Below, one piece after another: positions 34,058-42,902 of a stretch of DNA of 64,000 nt. The DNA is taken from assembly GCA_964351595.1 (NCBI GenBank), contig CAYGOT010000006.1, positions 54,191 to 118,190 of the forward strand, written 5' to 3'. Each line of letters opens with the position of its first letter. The first letter of the stretch is position 1. A program made the translations under genes and the position numbers. Below the pieces are notes generated by a model that saw nothing but the letters and a program-made list of their open reading frames with translations, made no database searches and had not been told where the DNA came from. Source of the DNA: UBA6059 sp964351595 (GTDB taxonomy: Bacteria; Bacteroidota; Bacteroidia; Cytophagales; Cyclobacteriaceae).

Positions 34058-34115
34058 GGAGCTAAAATAGCGGATGGAGTATGGCTCTGGCAGCTTTGCG
34101 TCACTCTATTTACAA

Positions 34116-34982
34116 TCAATCGAATACGACAGTGCGGTTGTTGAAAACCAGCGTCTTGTGCTGTAAGTGCTGATACACTGCCCTTGACAGTACAATCTTC
34201 TCAAGATCACGACCTTTGCGCACGAGTTCGCTCACAGGATCCTTGTGTGAAATGCCGGTTACATCTTGTGCGATAATGGGGCCTGCATCCAGGTCTGCAG
34301 TGACATAGTGGCTGGTCGCTCCGATCAACTTCACTCCTCTTTTATGGGCGCTGTGATAGGGGCGAGCCCCCGGAAAAGCCGGAAGAAATGAATGGTGGAT
34401 GTTGATAATGCGATCAGGGAATTGATGGATGAAATTTTCCGATAGGATCTGCATGTATCTGGCCAGCACGATAAAGTCAATGTTGGCGGACTTCAGTAGG
34501 CGCAGCTGCTCGACTTCCTGCGCTGCTTTATTGTCAGCGGTAATAGGGAGATAATGGAACGGTATGTCAAAACGACCTGCCAGCCTCTCGAGCTGCCGAT
34601 GATTGGAGATGATCAGTGGGATTTCTACTTTCCACTCGCCACTTTCATATCGAGCGAGCAGGTCATGGAGGCAGTGGGACATTTTGGATACGAAGATCGC
34701 CATTCGCGGTAGCCGATCACTAAAGTGCAGTGACCAGGACATCTTCAATGGCGCAGCGATCTCTCTGGCAAAGGTCGCGCGTGTTTCCTCCTTGGTCAAC
34801 GAAAAGCCCTCCATCTGCCAGGCCACTCGCATAAAGAAGATTTGCTCCTCAGTGTCTACATGCTCATCAAGGTCGATAATGTTGCCATGGTGTCGAGACA
34901 GAAACTGAGTGACTGTAGCGATAAGGCTGCCCTGATCCGGACAATGGATGAGTAAGGTGGCCGTTTGTTTGGAAGATGTCAT
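34116..34982 (-). CDS. purU: Formyltetrahydrofolate deformylase
   Basis: The 288-residue enzyme hydrolyses 10-formyl-THF to formate and THF, feeding formate to purine synthesis. It has an N-terminal ACT domain ('ATLLIHCPDQGSLIATVTQF', about 7-26) and a formyltransferase-like catalytic domain with 'IISNH', 'INIHHSFLPAFPGA', 'GATSHYVT' and 'DLDAGPII'. The open frame extends 24 codons upstream, but the start at 34982 matches the family N-terminus. It is divergent from the SIMPL gene. Confidence 0.94.
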   Translation of the reverse strand: MTSSKQTATLLIHCPDQGSLIATVTQFLSRHHGNIIDLDEHVDTEEQIFFMRVAWQMEGFSLTKEETRATFAREIAAPLKMSWSLHFSDRLPRMAIFVSKMSHCLHDLLARYESGEWKVEIPLIISNHRQLERLAGRFDIPFHYLPITADNKAAQEVEQLRLLKSANIDFIVLARYMQILSENFIHQFPDRIINIHHSFLPAFPGARPYHSAHKRGVKLIGATSHYVTADLDAGPIIAQDVTGISHKDPVSELVRKGRDLEKIVLSRAVYQHLQHKTLVFNNRTVVFD

Positions 34983-35088
34983 TTGGCTAGCGCAATTGGT
35001 AACTAAAAAGTCCGCAAATGTAAATGGTTTGGCTCCAATGCAAAAAGCTGGCATAGTATTGGTTCCGTTTCAACCCAAATTGAATACG

Positions 35089-35799
35089 ATGAAAAAGCAC
35101 ATATTATCAACTTTATTGATGGGCCTATTGGTCACTTTAGCAAACAGTGAGTTGACCGCCCAGTCGGTCATTACGGTAGTGGGTCAGTCGAAAATAGAAG
35201 CCTCTCCGGATCAGGTAAGGATCAACTTGTCCATCAACCAACAGTCTGCGAGCTATGATGAAGCTGTTGCCATGCTGAATCAGCGCACTCAGAAATTGGT
35301 GCAAGTCCTCCTCAAGCAAGACTTTGAAGAGGAGGACATCAAAACAACAGGGTTTAATGCTCAGCCATATTACGAATACCAAAACGGCAAGCGTCAGCAG
35401 AAGGGCTACAGCGCCTCACAAAATCTCGAAGTGCTCTTTGTGTATGACCAGGAGCGGTTGGGAGCGATCGTAAAAGCGCTTTCCAAGGCTGATGTGGAGC
35501 CTAATATGAACATTTCATTTCTGCTAAGTGATGAGAAGACGGCATCCCTCAAGCAACAACTACTGGAGAAGGCGATGGCTGATGCCAAAGCGACCGCAGC
35601 AGTACTCGCAGGGACTCAGGGGAAATCGCTGGATGGCTTTGCTGAAATAAGATATGGCGTAAGTCAGAATGCGCCTCAGCCCATGTATCGTGCTGAAGCG
35701 ATGATGATGAAAGCGGAGGCTGATGCTGACTTTGGCGGGTTTGAGGCCAAGAGCATCCCGTTGACAGAAGAGGTCACGGTGATCTGGAAAGTGAAATAA
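35089..35799 (+). CDS. SIMPL domain (DUF541) periplasmic protein
   Basis: The 236-residue product has a signal peptide (about 1-24, 'MKKHILSTLLMGLLV') and a SIMPL/DUF541 domain ('VVGQSKIEASPDQVRINLSI', 'YSASQNLEVLFVYDQERLGA', 'EKAMADAKATAAVLAG'). Members include the oxidative-stress protein YggE and the IRAK-interacting SIMPL fold, but the biochemical role is unclear. An upstream in-frame ATG at 34948 would give a non-secreted protein and would overlap purU, so 35089 is preferred. Confidence 0.88.
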   Translation: MKKHILSTLLMGLLVTLANSELTAQSVITVVGQSKIEASPDQVRINLSINQQSASYDEAVAMLNQRTQKLVQVLLKQDFEEEDIKTTGFNAQPYYEYQNGKRQQKGYSASQNLEVLFVYDQERLGAIVKALSKADVEPNMNISFLLSDEKTASLKQQLLEKAMADAKATAAVLAGTQGKSLDGFAEIRYGVSQNAPQPMYRAEAMMMKAEADADFGGFEAKSIPLTEEVTVIWKVK

Positions 35800-35840
35800 C
35801 CCCTTCCAACCAGGTTAGCATTTTTAGTGTCTTTCCATCT

Positions 35841-36164
35841 ATGAAACTGATAGGTATATTCTGCACACTGTTGATACTCGCAGGTTGTGGAGAAGATGAA
35901 GCTACTTCTTGCCAAAAGCGGGGTAGATTAATTGGAAGGGACTTGCCAAAATGGGCGTGCGGAGGAGGGTGGATACTTGAAACGGATGCAGGCGATACGA
36001 TCAACCTGTACTTCGCAAACAGGTTTAAAGAGAAGCTGGAGTCATGGCCTGACGATGCTCTACCTATTAATGTGAGCTATACCTTAAAGCCTCTAGATGC
36101 GGGAAACGCCTGCTCAGAATTTGCATCTGACCTGGCTTGCATTAATTTCATAGAAGAGCCGTAA
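35841..36164 (+). CDS. Small cysteine-containing lipoprotein
   Basis: The 107-residue product has a lipobox LAGC (Cys16) after 'MKLIGIFCTLLI' and four further cysteines in the mature part ('TSCQKRG', 'KWACGGGW', 'GNACSEF', 'DLACINF'), suggesting two disulphides in the periplasm or at the surface. No family is recognised. It follows the SIMPL gene by 41 bases and converges on the DUF4403 gene with one base between stops. Confidence 0.72.
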   Translation: MKLIGIFCTLLILAGCGEDEATSCQKRGRLIGRDLPKWACGGGWILETDAGDTINLYFANRFKEKLESWPDDALPINVSYTLKPLDAGNACSEFASDLACINFIEEP

Positions 36165-36165
36165 G

Positions 36166-37578
36166 TCAGGTTGGTGAGTCGAGCAGTTCCGGTAGGAGAC
36201 GCATATAAGCCCCTCCTGTGATATCGAAAAGCCATATAAACCGTCCTCTCTCAAAAATCAGCCGGTCTTCTTTGATGCTACCGAAAACAAGGTCCAGCTC
36301 AATTTTCTTACCTGTTCGGGATTTTTCAAGGGCACCCATGATTTTCTCATCGAGTGTAGACAGTAGTGGGTTCAGATCCACTTTTGTTGCATCAGTGAGG
36401 TAGCTTTTCATGGTGGCATTGGAGAGCCAGGCAAGCGTACTCATCAACTGGTTGTCGCTCAATACCTCTATCTCAATGTCCTCTATGCTGAGCTGGCGGT
36501 CCGCATCCAGGTCAGGGCGGGCTTTCACTGCTATGGTAGACTCGATATCCCCAGTGATATCAACGATAAAAAACAGGTGATCTTTTTTGATTGTTGCCTT
36601 AACGGATTGGATGTCGATGCTGACACCTTGATAGTTGAGATTAAGGCCTTCGAGCTTTGACTGAAGGAGTTGGTTGAGAAGCTCCTCAGGGACTGTTACA
36701 GCAGCCTTTAGATCCAATCCCTTACCAGCATTGGCAGTTGTGCGGTTCAGTGGCAACTCAGCGGGCTCATAGTCCAACGGAGCTTCGGGCGAAATGGCCA
36801 GCCTACTGGTACAGTGTATCTTGACCCTGATCGTATCTTTTACATCGGTATCGAACGTAGCAGAGAACTCATCCGGATTGCTGTTGAGCCATAGCTCTAC
36901 GGGTTTTTTAGCCACCCTATGAGGATCACTCATGAGTTGCCATACTTTCTTGACTTCATCCCTGATCGGCACAGCGTTGTGAATCAATTCGCAAAGGCTG
37001 GATTCCAGCTTGTCCTTGTTTTTTTCTATTTGCTTTTCGATGATCTTCTCCAGATTGAATTTGACCAGTAGCAGATCCATTTCTGGTTTTTCGATCCAGG
37101 TTACTTCGGATAAGGTACATGATGGGTTGAGCTCCCATCTATCGTTGAATGCCAGCTTGGTTTCAACACTAAGGTTTATGGAAAAGTCTATAGGCTGCTT
37201 ATTAGACAGCTTGATGCCGAGTACTTTTTTGGTGATGACCGCAGATACCAGGAGAGGGATAGAAGTGTAAAGTTTATCGCCAGATGAGAATAAGGTGGCT
37301 CTTCCTAAAGACTCAATAATGATGGCCAGACTATCACCTTTTTCGCTGATACTTATGGTTTCATCGACCAGTACTTTTGGCAGCTTATCATTGATGACTT
37401 GCTCAAGATCTCGGGTCACAAAATCTAGTGGAAAGTCGAGGTGAGATATACTGGCTAAGTCGCTTTGGAAATCATACGCCTCCTCTATTTCTGGCGGCAC
37501 CTCCATTTCAGGTTGCTTCTTGCTGTCACAACAAGCCAGAAGCGTCAAAATCCATAGCCAATACCAGTAGGAGTTCAT
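36166..37578 (-). CDS. DUF4403 family lipoprotein
   Basis: The 470-residue product has a hydrophobic N-terminus and a Cys-Cys site (LLACCDS, about 13-19), indicating a lipoprotein. The body matches DUF4403, a large beta-rich fold related to TULIP/SMP-like lipid-binding proteins ('LEQVINDKLPKVL', 'IDFSINLSVETKLAF', 'PEELLNQLLQSKLEGLN', 'GRFIWLFDITGGAYMRL'). A lipid or outer-membrane transport role is possible by fold analogy only. The start at 37578 is taken because the 31 extra upstream codons do not encode a signal sequence. Confidence 0.78.
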   Translation of the reverse strand: MNSYWYWLWILTLLACCDSKKQPEMEVPPEIEEAYDFQSDLASISHLDFPLDFVTRDLEQVINDKLPKVLVDETISISEKGDSLAIIIESLGRATLFSSGDKLYTSIPLLVSAVITKKVLGIKLSNKQPIDFSINLSVETKLAFNDRWELNPSCTLSEVTWIEKPEMDLLLVKFNLEKIIEKQIEKNKDKLESSLCELIHNAVPIRDEVKKVWQLMSDPHRVAKKPVELWLNSNPDEFSATFDTDVKDTIRVKIHCTSRLAISPEAPLDYEPAELPLNRTTANAGKGLDLKAAVTVPEELLNQLLQSKLEGLNLNYQGVSIDIQSVKATIKKDHLFFIVDITGDIESTIAVKARPDLDADRQLSIEDIEIEVLSDNQLMSTLAWLSNATMKSYLTDATKVDLNPLLSTLDEKIMGALEKSRTGKKIELDLVFGSIKEDRLIFERGRFIWLFDITGGAYMRLLPELLDSPT

Positions 37579-37659
37579 TTGCTTGAAATTAGCCAAATCT
37601 TTGAGATACGACAGACTATTACAGAAACAATAGAGCGCTGAACTTCGGCCGGCATAATC

Positions 37660-37693
37660 AAAAAAAGCCAAGCCTTCGTAAGATGGCTTGGCT
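37660..37693 (-). terminator. Rho-independent terminator of DUF4097 operon
   Basis: AGCCAAGCC (37666-37674) pairs perfectly with GGCTTGGCT (37685-37693), and the minus strand continues into a run of six T (37660-37665). It lies 27 bases after the stop of the DUF4097 gene at 37720, so it ends the sigma-factor operon. Confidence 0.8.
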
Positions 37694-37719
37694 CAACCTG
37701 TTTTATTATCTCAGGCGCC

Positions 37720-38586
37720 TTACTTCTGCTCCCGGATATAAATGTTGCCGTTCATGTTTTGCATTTTATACTCTGGTCCACCGCCGTTGATGTCACCATA
37801 TACCCAGGCATTGATCTCTATTTTGAACTCTCTGCCATCACGAGAGCTTTTTGGCTCGGACTGCCGAACCTTCATATCAAAGTCACTGAAAATCTCGCCC
37901 CGCTCGGACTTCATCTTGGTAGTCGCTTTTATTCCGGTAGGAAAGGACACGTCTATGTCACCGTTGAGCGTAGTGAAGGCCATGGGCTCATTATTGTTCA
38001 CCTTGTTGAAATCAGCCTTTATATCTCCATTTACTGTATTGCCAAGCACTGAACCAGCAATATTGGTTAAAGTGATTGCGCCATTGACATTGGCTACATC
38101 TATTGCACCATTTACTCCGGTTACGATGATATCTCCTCGATTGACCGTTGATAGCTTCAGGTCAAAGTTGGCAGGGACTTTCACTTCCAGGGTGATCCCA
38201 CGCTTCCAGGAATTGCTTTCAACATCTACTACATTATTGTTTTCTGTCGCCTCTAGCTCGATGGGGTTGGAAGAAATACGCTTCATGCCACTACTCCGAT
38301 CGTCATCCCGGTCGGCGGACCTATCCTTGTCTTTATGTTTTGGGCAGCCCTCACATTCACTTTTGATTTTATGCATCGCCTCATCAGCGGGCATGGCCGT
38401 GATGAGCACCTCACTACCGGTATAGCCCGTTACTTTGATGCTACCATTGACCAAATCTATGAGAAGCCTGCCACGCTCTCCCGGCTTGGAAAGCGGTATG
38501 GTCAACGTTTGCCTTTCACTGATTTGCGCTAGTGCACTTCCTATCGGAATGATCAAGGCAAGCGCTATTGTTATTATACTTTTCAT
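37720..38586 (-). CDS. DUF4097 family beta-strand repeat protein (second copy)
   Basis: The 288-residue protein has a signal peptide (about 1-20, 'SIITIALALIIPIGSALAQ') followed by repeated short strands of the DUF4097/adhesin-like solenoid ('VNGAIDVANVNGAITLTNIA', 'NTVNGDIKADFN', 'TTLNGDIDVSF'). The fold often serves envelope or surface contact. A charged loop (about 85-105) with two Cys ('CEGCPK') is unusual. It is the last gene of an operon with a second DUF4097 protein, a HEAT protein and an ECF sigma factor, which suggests that the sigma factor regulates these products. Confidence 0.85.
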   Translation of the reverse strand: MKSIITIALALIIPIGSALAQISERQTLTIPLSKPGERGRLLIDLVNGSIKVTGYTGSEVLITAMPADEAMHKIKSECEGCPKHKDKDRSADRDDDRSSGMKRISSNPIELEATENNNVVDVESNSWKRGITLEVKVPANFDLKLSTVNRGDIIVTGVNGAIDVANVNGAITLTNIAGSVLGNTVNGDIKADFNKVNNNEPMAFTTLNGDIDVSFPTGIKATTKMKSERGEIFSDFDMKVRQSEPKSSRDGREFKIEINAWVYGDINGGGPEYKMQNMNGNIYIREQK

Positions 38587-38593
38587 AATCCTA

Positions 38594-39436
38594 TTATTTT
38601 CTTTTGACGTACATGTTACCGTTGAGCGTCTCGAACTTCAGCTCTACGCCTCCGCCTCCTACGCTTATCCCGGACTTTTCTTCTAGTTTGTATTTTGTAC
38701 CTGAGCCACTTTCTCTGACTTTTAATTCGCTTGCTTTTTCGCTCCGAGCAAATGGGAAGTCCGTAAAAAACTCTCCATTGAAGCTCTTGAAGGCAATATC
38801 AGCGGACAGGTCATTGGGAAACTCTGAGGTGATATCACCATTCAAAGCATAGAACCTGCCCGGCACTGTGGGTGCCTTGTTGAACTGAGCGGTGAGTTCA
38901 CCATTGATGGTAGTGGCCTTGACCACATTGGACACTCCCAGCAGGTGGATTGAGCCATTGACATTGTCGACGCTTACCCTACCGGAAACATCTATCACAT
39001 GGATATCACCGTCATTGACCGTTGCGGCCTCTACATTCAGCCCTTCTGGTAAGTTGACTGTAAAATCGAAGTTGAACTCACCATCTTCATCACTATTCCA
39101 GCGGAAATTGCAATTCTTCTTGCAGAGATACCGATCGCATAGCCAGGCCACCTTGCTGTAGATCAATAATGTGTCGGAGAGTCGCTCCACGCCCAATGTC
39201 ACACCATTTTTGAGCTTTTGAAGCTGCTCGTCATTATTACCTCTCATGACCACATCTGCCACGACATCAATCTGATCACCATCGTTTCCCTGAATATCGA
39301 TGGCGCCATACACATTGGAAATGATTACCGTATTGATGCCCTGAGTTGAGAGCGATTCGTCAAACCTGGTCTTGTGGGTCTGGCACCAGCCGTAGCTGGC
39401 GACTAGCACCAGGAGTATAGTTATTGATTTCTTCAT
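38594..39436 (-). CDS. DUF4097 family beta-strand repeat protein (first copy)
   Basis: The 280-residue exported protein (signal near 1-18, 'MKKSITILLVLVASYGWC') is a tandem paralogue of the next gene. The repeats match in order: 'VNDGDIHVIDVSGRVSVDNV', 'TTINGELTAQFN', 'YALNGDITSEF', 'KSFNGEFFTDF'. It also carries an extra Cys-rich loop ('WLCDRYLCKKNCNF', about 99-112). The two copies lie seven bases apart and probably arose by duplication. No enzymatic residues are seen. Confidence 0.85.
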   Translation of the reverse strand: MKKSITILLVLVASYGWCQTHKTRFDESLSTQGINTVIISNVYGAIDIQGNDGDQIDVVADVVMRGNNDEQLQKLKNGVTLGVERLSDTLLIYSKVAWLCDRYLCKKNCNFRWNSDEDGEFNFDFTVNLPEGLNVEAATVNDGDIHVIDVSGRVSVDNVNGSIHLLGVSNVVKATTINGELTAQFNKAPTVPGRFYALNGDITSEFPNDLSADIAFKSFNGEFFTDFPFARSEKASELKVRESGSGTKYKLEEKSGISVGGGGVELKFETLNGNMYVKRK

Positions 39437-39438
39437 GA

Positions 39439-40194
39439 TTATATGCTTTTGATACTTTGAGTAATTTTTTCCTTAGCATAAGGATTGATATCAGGGCTGT
39501 TGATCAACGCTTCAAGCTGCGACTTGGCACTTGACTCTTCGATCCTGACCATTAGTTCCGCTATGGCGATCTGTACCATTGGGTTTTCCTGGTAGGCTAT
39601 GGCATCCACCAATGCCTCTCGAACTTGCGGGTTATTCACTTTAGCCGACAAGGCATCCAGAGCGGCCAGCCTCACATTGACGTTGTTGTCCATCCGTAGC
39701 GTCTTGACCAAAGCGGAAATCACAGCCTCATCCGCATTCGAAAGCTCATAAGTGATATTCACTGCTTTGAGTCGATCTTGCGCCCTGGGTTGCTCGATGA
39801 GCGTGAGCATCATCACTTCCTGGAGTTGTGCCACCTGATCTGTGAGCTGAGCCACGGAGCGTTCCCTTGGCGAGCTCATCCACAAGCCGCTAGCAAAGCC
39901 GATAATCAGCAGCGAAATAGAAGCGGCCATCATCCAGACCCTCGAAACCTGACCGGGTTGATTTTGTCCATGAGATGACAGCATCTCATAGAATTGATCA
40001 TCCATCCGTTGCGAAGGGGGCGATACTGGCATATCGAGGGCCGCCCATAGGTCTGAGGAGGCTTTCAATTCCTCGGCCAACTCAGGTCGCTCTGATAAGT
40101 ATTGCTGTAATGCCTCCTCTTGCTCAAATGATAGTTCCCCTTCCAGACTATCCAACCAGAGCTCTTTGGCCATGCTATCGCTTTGTATTTTCAT
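39439..40194 (-). CDS. Membrane HEAT-repeat protein, probable anti-sigma factor
   Basis: The 251-residue protein has a soluble N-terminal part with 'LWLDSLEGELSFEQEEALQQ' (the helical anti-sigma-like segment), one TM helix (about 86-104, 'VWMMAASISLLIIGFASGLW') and a C-terminal region of HEAT-like helix pairs ('DEAVISALVKTLRMDNNVNV', 'PQVREALVDAIAYQENPMVQ'). Its position, overlapping an ECF sigma gene by four bases (40191-40194), indicates that it restrains the sigma factor, with the HEAT region sensing on the far side of the membrane. The function is inferred. Confidence 0.75.
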   Translation of the reverse strand: MKIQSDSMAKELWLDSLEGELSFEQEEALQQYLSERPELAEELKASSDLWAALDMPVSPPSQRMDDQFYEMLSSHGQNQPGQVSRVWMMAASISLLIIGFASGLWMSSPRERSVAQLTDQVAQLQEVMMLTLIEQPRAQDRLKAVNITYELSNADEAVISALVKTLRMDNNVNVRLAALDALSAKVNNPQVREALVDAIAYQENPMVQIAIAELMVRIEESSAKSQLEALINSPDINPYAKEKITQSIKSI

Positions 40195-40736
40195 TGCATT
40201 CCCAGATATATCGTCCTTAATTCTTGTATTGTTCTATGTACCCTCACCTTGAGGGCTCCTACCGAGCAGTCCATCATCTCTGCGACCTGCTCGTACCTTA
40301 GTTTCTGAAACTTCACCAGCACCAGTAGTTCCTGCTTGTCCTTAGGAAGCTGCTTCATGGCCTTTTGCAGGATTTCCTTGTCCTGCACCTCGGTCATTTG
40401 CACTTCGGCAGTCTCCTCATGCCCCAGTCGATTACCCCAATCCTGATCACCCATGGGCTGATAGCGATTATTCTTTTTGAAATAGTCAGCCATCACATTT
40501 CTGGCCAGATGATAATACCACGTGGTGAACTTCCCCTGTCCATTGTAGGTATGCTTGTACTTGAGTATCCTCAAAAAGACATTTTGTACTAAGTCTTCAC
40601 TGATGTCCCTATCGGAAGTCAAGCGGTAAAAGAATCCGTACAAAGGCCCTTTGTGGCGCTCATAGAGCAGGCTCAATTGATCCGTCTTGCCTGCCTTGAC
40701 GCTTAGCATCAAGCTATTATCATCCAGTCCTATCAA
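40191..40736 (-). CDS. ECF RNA polymerase sigma factor
   Basis: The 181-residue protein is a sigma-70 family ECF factor. Region 2 is 'ISEDLVQNVFLRILKYKHTY' with 'KFTTWYYHLARNVMADYF', and region 4 is 'RYEQVAEMMDCSVGALKVRV' with the helix-turn-helix. It lacks regions 1 and 3. It is the first gene of the sigma/anti-sigma/DUF4097 operon. A weak inverted repeat TCGGAA/TTCCGA lies 32-53 bases upstream (40768-40789) and could belong to an autoregulated promoter. Confidence 0.92.
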   Translation of the reverse strand: MIGLDDNSLMLSVKAGKTDQLSLLYERHKGPLYGFFYRLTSDRDISEDLVQNVFLRILKYKHTYNGQGKFTTWYYHLARNVMADYFKKNNRYQPMGDQDWGNRLGHEETAEVQMTEVQDKEILQKAMKQLPKDKQELLVLVKFQKLRYEQVAEMMDCSVGALKVRVHRTIQELRTIYLGMQ

Positions 40737-40817
40737 ATCGATCGTTTGTGTTTGGCGGTAATCATGGTCGGAAACTTCACATGTTCCGATAGGTTACAAG
40801 CATTGAGGAAAATACAT

Positions 40818-40851
40818 AAAAAAATCCGGCCCTCTTGAAGAAAGCCGGATT
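40818..40851 (-). terminator. Rho-independent terminator of metK
   Basis: aatccggc (40823-40830) pairs with gccggatt (40844-40851), and the minus strand runs into seven T (40818-40824). It begins 24 bases after the metK stop. Confidence 0.8.
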
Positions 40852-40874
40852 CTAATATGACAGGAAATCAGCGT

Positions 40875-42131
40875 TTATAAGCCAAAAGCAGCTTTTACCT
40901 GATCAACAAAATCTAGTTTTTCCCACGTGAAAAGCTCCACTTCTTTTTCTACCCTGGTACCTTCCGGCGATACGAATGTCTTTTTTACTAACTCAGGCGT
41001 TCTACCCATGTGCCCGTATGCAGCGGTCTCAGAGTAGATAGGCTCCCGTAGCTTTAGTCTGCGCTCGATAGCGATTGGTCGCATATCAAAAATCTCTTCT
41101 ACTTTTCTGGCGATCTCACCATCGTTGGCGCCTACTTTGGCTGTGCCGTAGGTGTTCACATAGATACCCATTGGCTTTGCTACCCCGATAGCGTACGAAA
41201 CCTGCACCAGTATCTCATCACAGATACCAGCGGCTACCATGTTTTTGGCGATATGTCTTGTGGCATATGCTGCCGACCTGTCTACTTTTGATGGGTCCTT
41301 ACCAGAAAATGCCCCACCACCATGCGCACCCTTGCCACCGTATGTGTCAACAATGATCTTGCGACCAGTCAGCCCAGCATCACCATGAGGCCCTCCGATC
41401 ACAAATTTCCCGGTAGGATTGATATGATAGTTGATGTCTTCGTTGAACAGCTTCTGAAGCTCTGGCTTCAACTGTGCTTTGACCCTTGGGATGAGAATGT
41501 TGATAATGTCTGACTTGATCTTGGCCAGCATCGCCTCATCATCTTTGTCAAAAGCATCATGCTGAGTAGAAACCACAATCGAATCAATGCGCTGCGGCAC
41601 ATTGTCATCGCTGTACTCTATGGTCACCTGCGACTTGGCATCCGGTCTCAAGTAGCCGATTTCCTTCATTTCTCTACGGAGCGCGGCTAATTCAATCAAT
41701 AATTTGTGAGACAGGTCTAGTGCCAATGGCATATAGTTCTCAGTCTCTTTTGTGGCATAGCCAAACATCATGCCCTGGTCTCCAGCACCTTGCTCCTCCT
41801 CAGAGGCACGGTCAACACCCTGGTTAATATCAGGAGACTGCTCATGTATTGCCGAAAGCACACCACAAGACTCTGCCTCAAACATGTACTCCGACTTAGT
41901 ATAGCCAATGCGCTTGATCACATCACGTGCAATCTGCTGCACATCTAAATAAGCCGAAGACTTCACTTCTCCCGCGAGCACTACCTGACCTGTGGTCACG
42001 AGCGTTTCACACGCCACCTTTGATTTGGGGTCAAAAGCTAAAAAGTTGTCGATCAACGCGTCGCTGATCTGATCTGAGATTTTATCTGGGTGACCTTCAG
42101 AGACAGACTCTGAAGTGAATAAATACGGCAT
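40875..42131 (-). CDS. metK: S-adenosylmethionine synthetase
   Basis: The 418-residue, full-length enzyme makes SAM from methionine and ATP in the cytosol. The family blocks are present: GHPDK (13-17) near the ATP site, 'GAGDQGMMFGYA' near 115 and 'GGGAFSGKDPSKVDRSAAYA' near 280, holding the metal and triphosphate ligands. The 5' leader is only about 60 bases, too short for a SAM riboswitch. It has its own promoter and terminator. Confidence 0.97.
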   Translation of the reverse strand: MPYLFTSESVSEGHPDKISDQISDALIDNFLAFDPKSKVACETLVTTGQVVLAGEVKSSAYLDVQQIARDVIKRIGYTKSEYMFEAESCGVLSAIHEQSPDINQGVDRASEEEQGAGDQGMMFGYATKETENYMPLALDLSHKLLIELAALRREMKEIGYLRPDAKSQVTIEYSDDNVPQRIDSIVVSTQHDAFDKDDEAMLAKIKSDIINILIPRVKAQLKPELQKLFNEDINYHINPTGKFVIGGPHGDAGLTGRKIIVDTYGGKGAHGGGAFSGKDPSKVDRSAAYATRHIAKNMVAAGICDEILVQVSYAIGVAKPMGIYVNTYGTAKVGANDGEIARKVEEIFDMRPIAIERRLKLREPIYSETAAYGHMGRTPELVKKTFVSPEGTRVEKEVELFTWEKLDFVDQVKAAFGL

Positions 42132-42159
42132 ATGAAATATCTAATTGTTAAGAAGAGCG

Positions 42160-42167
42160 CAAAAATA
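42160..42167 (-). promoter_or_regulatory. Bacteroidota -7 promoter element of metK
   Basis: On the minus strand TATTTTTG (42167 to 42160) matches the TAnnTTTG -7 consensus of Bacteroidota, 28 bases before the metK ATG. The expected TTTG -33 box is only a T-rich stretch, so the match is partial. Confidence 0.45.
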
Positions 42168-42194
42168 TACTAAATGACAGATTATAAAAACCGA

Positions 42195-42902
42195 TCAGCC
42201 TTGAAGGATAAAAACGGTCGGTATCTTATGTAAGTCCAGCTTTTTGGCCTGCCACTGAGCTATTGTATTCGTCTTTATGAATTGGTTTGCACCGGTAATG
42301 TCTGAAGCAATACAGAGACGCGTACTTTTGTTGCAGCAGCCCAGAATATCTTCCAGCAGGTGGTTATTACGATAAGGTGTTTCCATAAACATCTGTGCTT
42401 CCTGAAGTTGTCGGGCATCCTTGTCTAAGGACACGAGGGCAGCCTGCCTTTTTGGTCGATCAATCGGTAAGTAGCCATGGAATCTAAATCGTTGACCGTT
42501 CATTCCAGAGGCCATCAATGCCAGCAGGAATGATGATGGTCCTACTATAGGGACTACCGGAATGTTAAGTTCATGCGCTCTGGCCACCAGTGCTGCTCCT
42601 GGATCCGCAACGCCAGGGCTCCCTGCTTCCGACATTATCCCCACAGATTTGCCGGCGGCAACCAGTTTGAGATATTCATTGATTTTTTCAGAGCTTGTTT
42701 TTTTGTCTAGCTCATGAAAGGTCAGATCTTCTATAGTCAGCCCGAGCCTCAGGCTGCTAATGAACCTCCGGCTTGTTCTTATATTCTCTACGAAGTAGGT
42801 GTCTAATTGCTTAATTGCGTCGAAAGCTTGCTGACCCAGCACCCGATCTCCTGTTGAGGGTGCGAGCTCTGTAGGAATAAGATAGAGAATGCCTTTAGTC
42901 AT
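42195..42902 (-). CDS. RsmI-like tetrapyrrole-methylase-family SAM methyltransferase
   Basis: The 235-residue protein has the tetrapyrrole-methylase fold of 16S rRNA methyltransferase RsmI: 'GILYLIPTELAP', 'SVGIMSEAGSPGVADPGAAL', 'VVPIVGPSSFLLALMASG' and 'METPYRNNHLLEDI'. It is shorter than standard RsmI (about 280 residues) and lacks the C-terminal extension, as in a Bacteroidota sub-family often annotated only as SAM-dependent methyltransferase. Its target may therefore differ from C1402 of 16S rRNA. It overlaps the upstream hydrolase gene by eight bases. Confidence 0.82.
   Translation of the reverse strand: MTKGILYLIPTELAPSTGDRVLGQQAFDAIKQLDTYFVENIRTSRRFISSLRLGLTIEDLTFHELDKKTSSEKINEYLKLVAAGKSVGIMSEAGSPGVADPGAALVARAHELNIPVVPIVGPSSFLLALMASGMNGQRFRFHGYLPIDRPKRQAALVSLDKDARQLQEAQMFMETPYRNNHLLEDILGCCNKSTRLCIASDITGANQFIKTNTIAQWQAKKLDLHKIPTVFILQG

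Noticed and set aside
37742..38425. A 227-codon open frame opposite the DUF4097 gene.
   Set aside because: The product is a Ser/Thr/Leu-rich mirror of beta-strand codons and has no plausible start region or family.
42132..42194. SAM riboswitch before metK.
   Set aside because: Only about 60 bases separate metK from the next gene, too short for a SAM aptamer plus expression platform.
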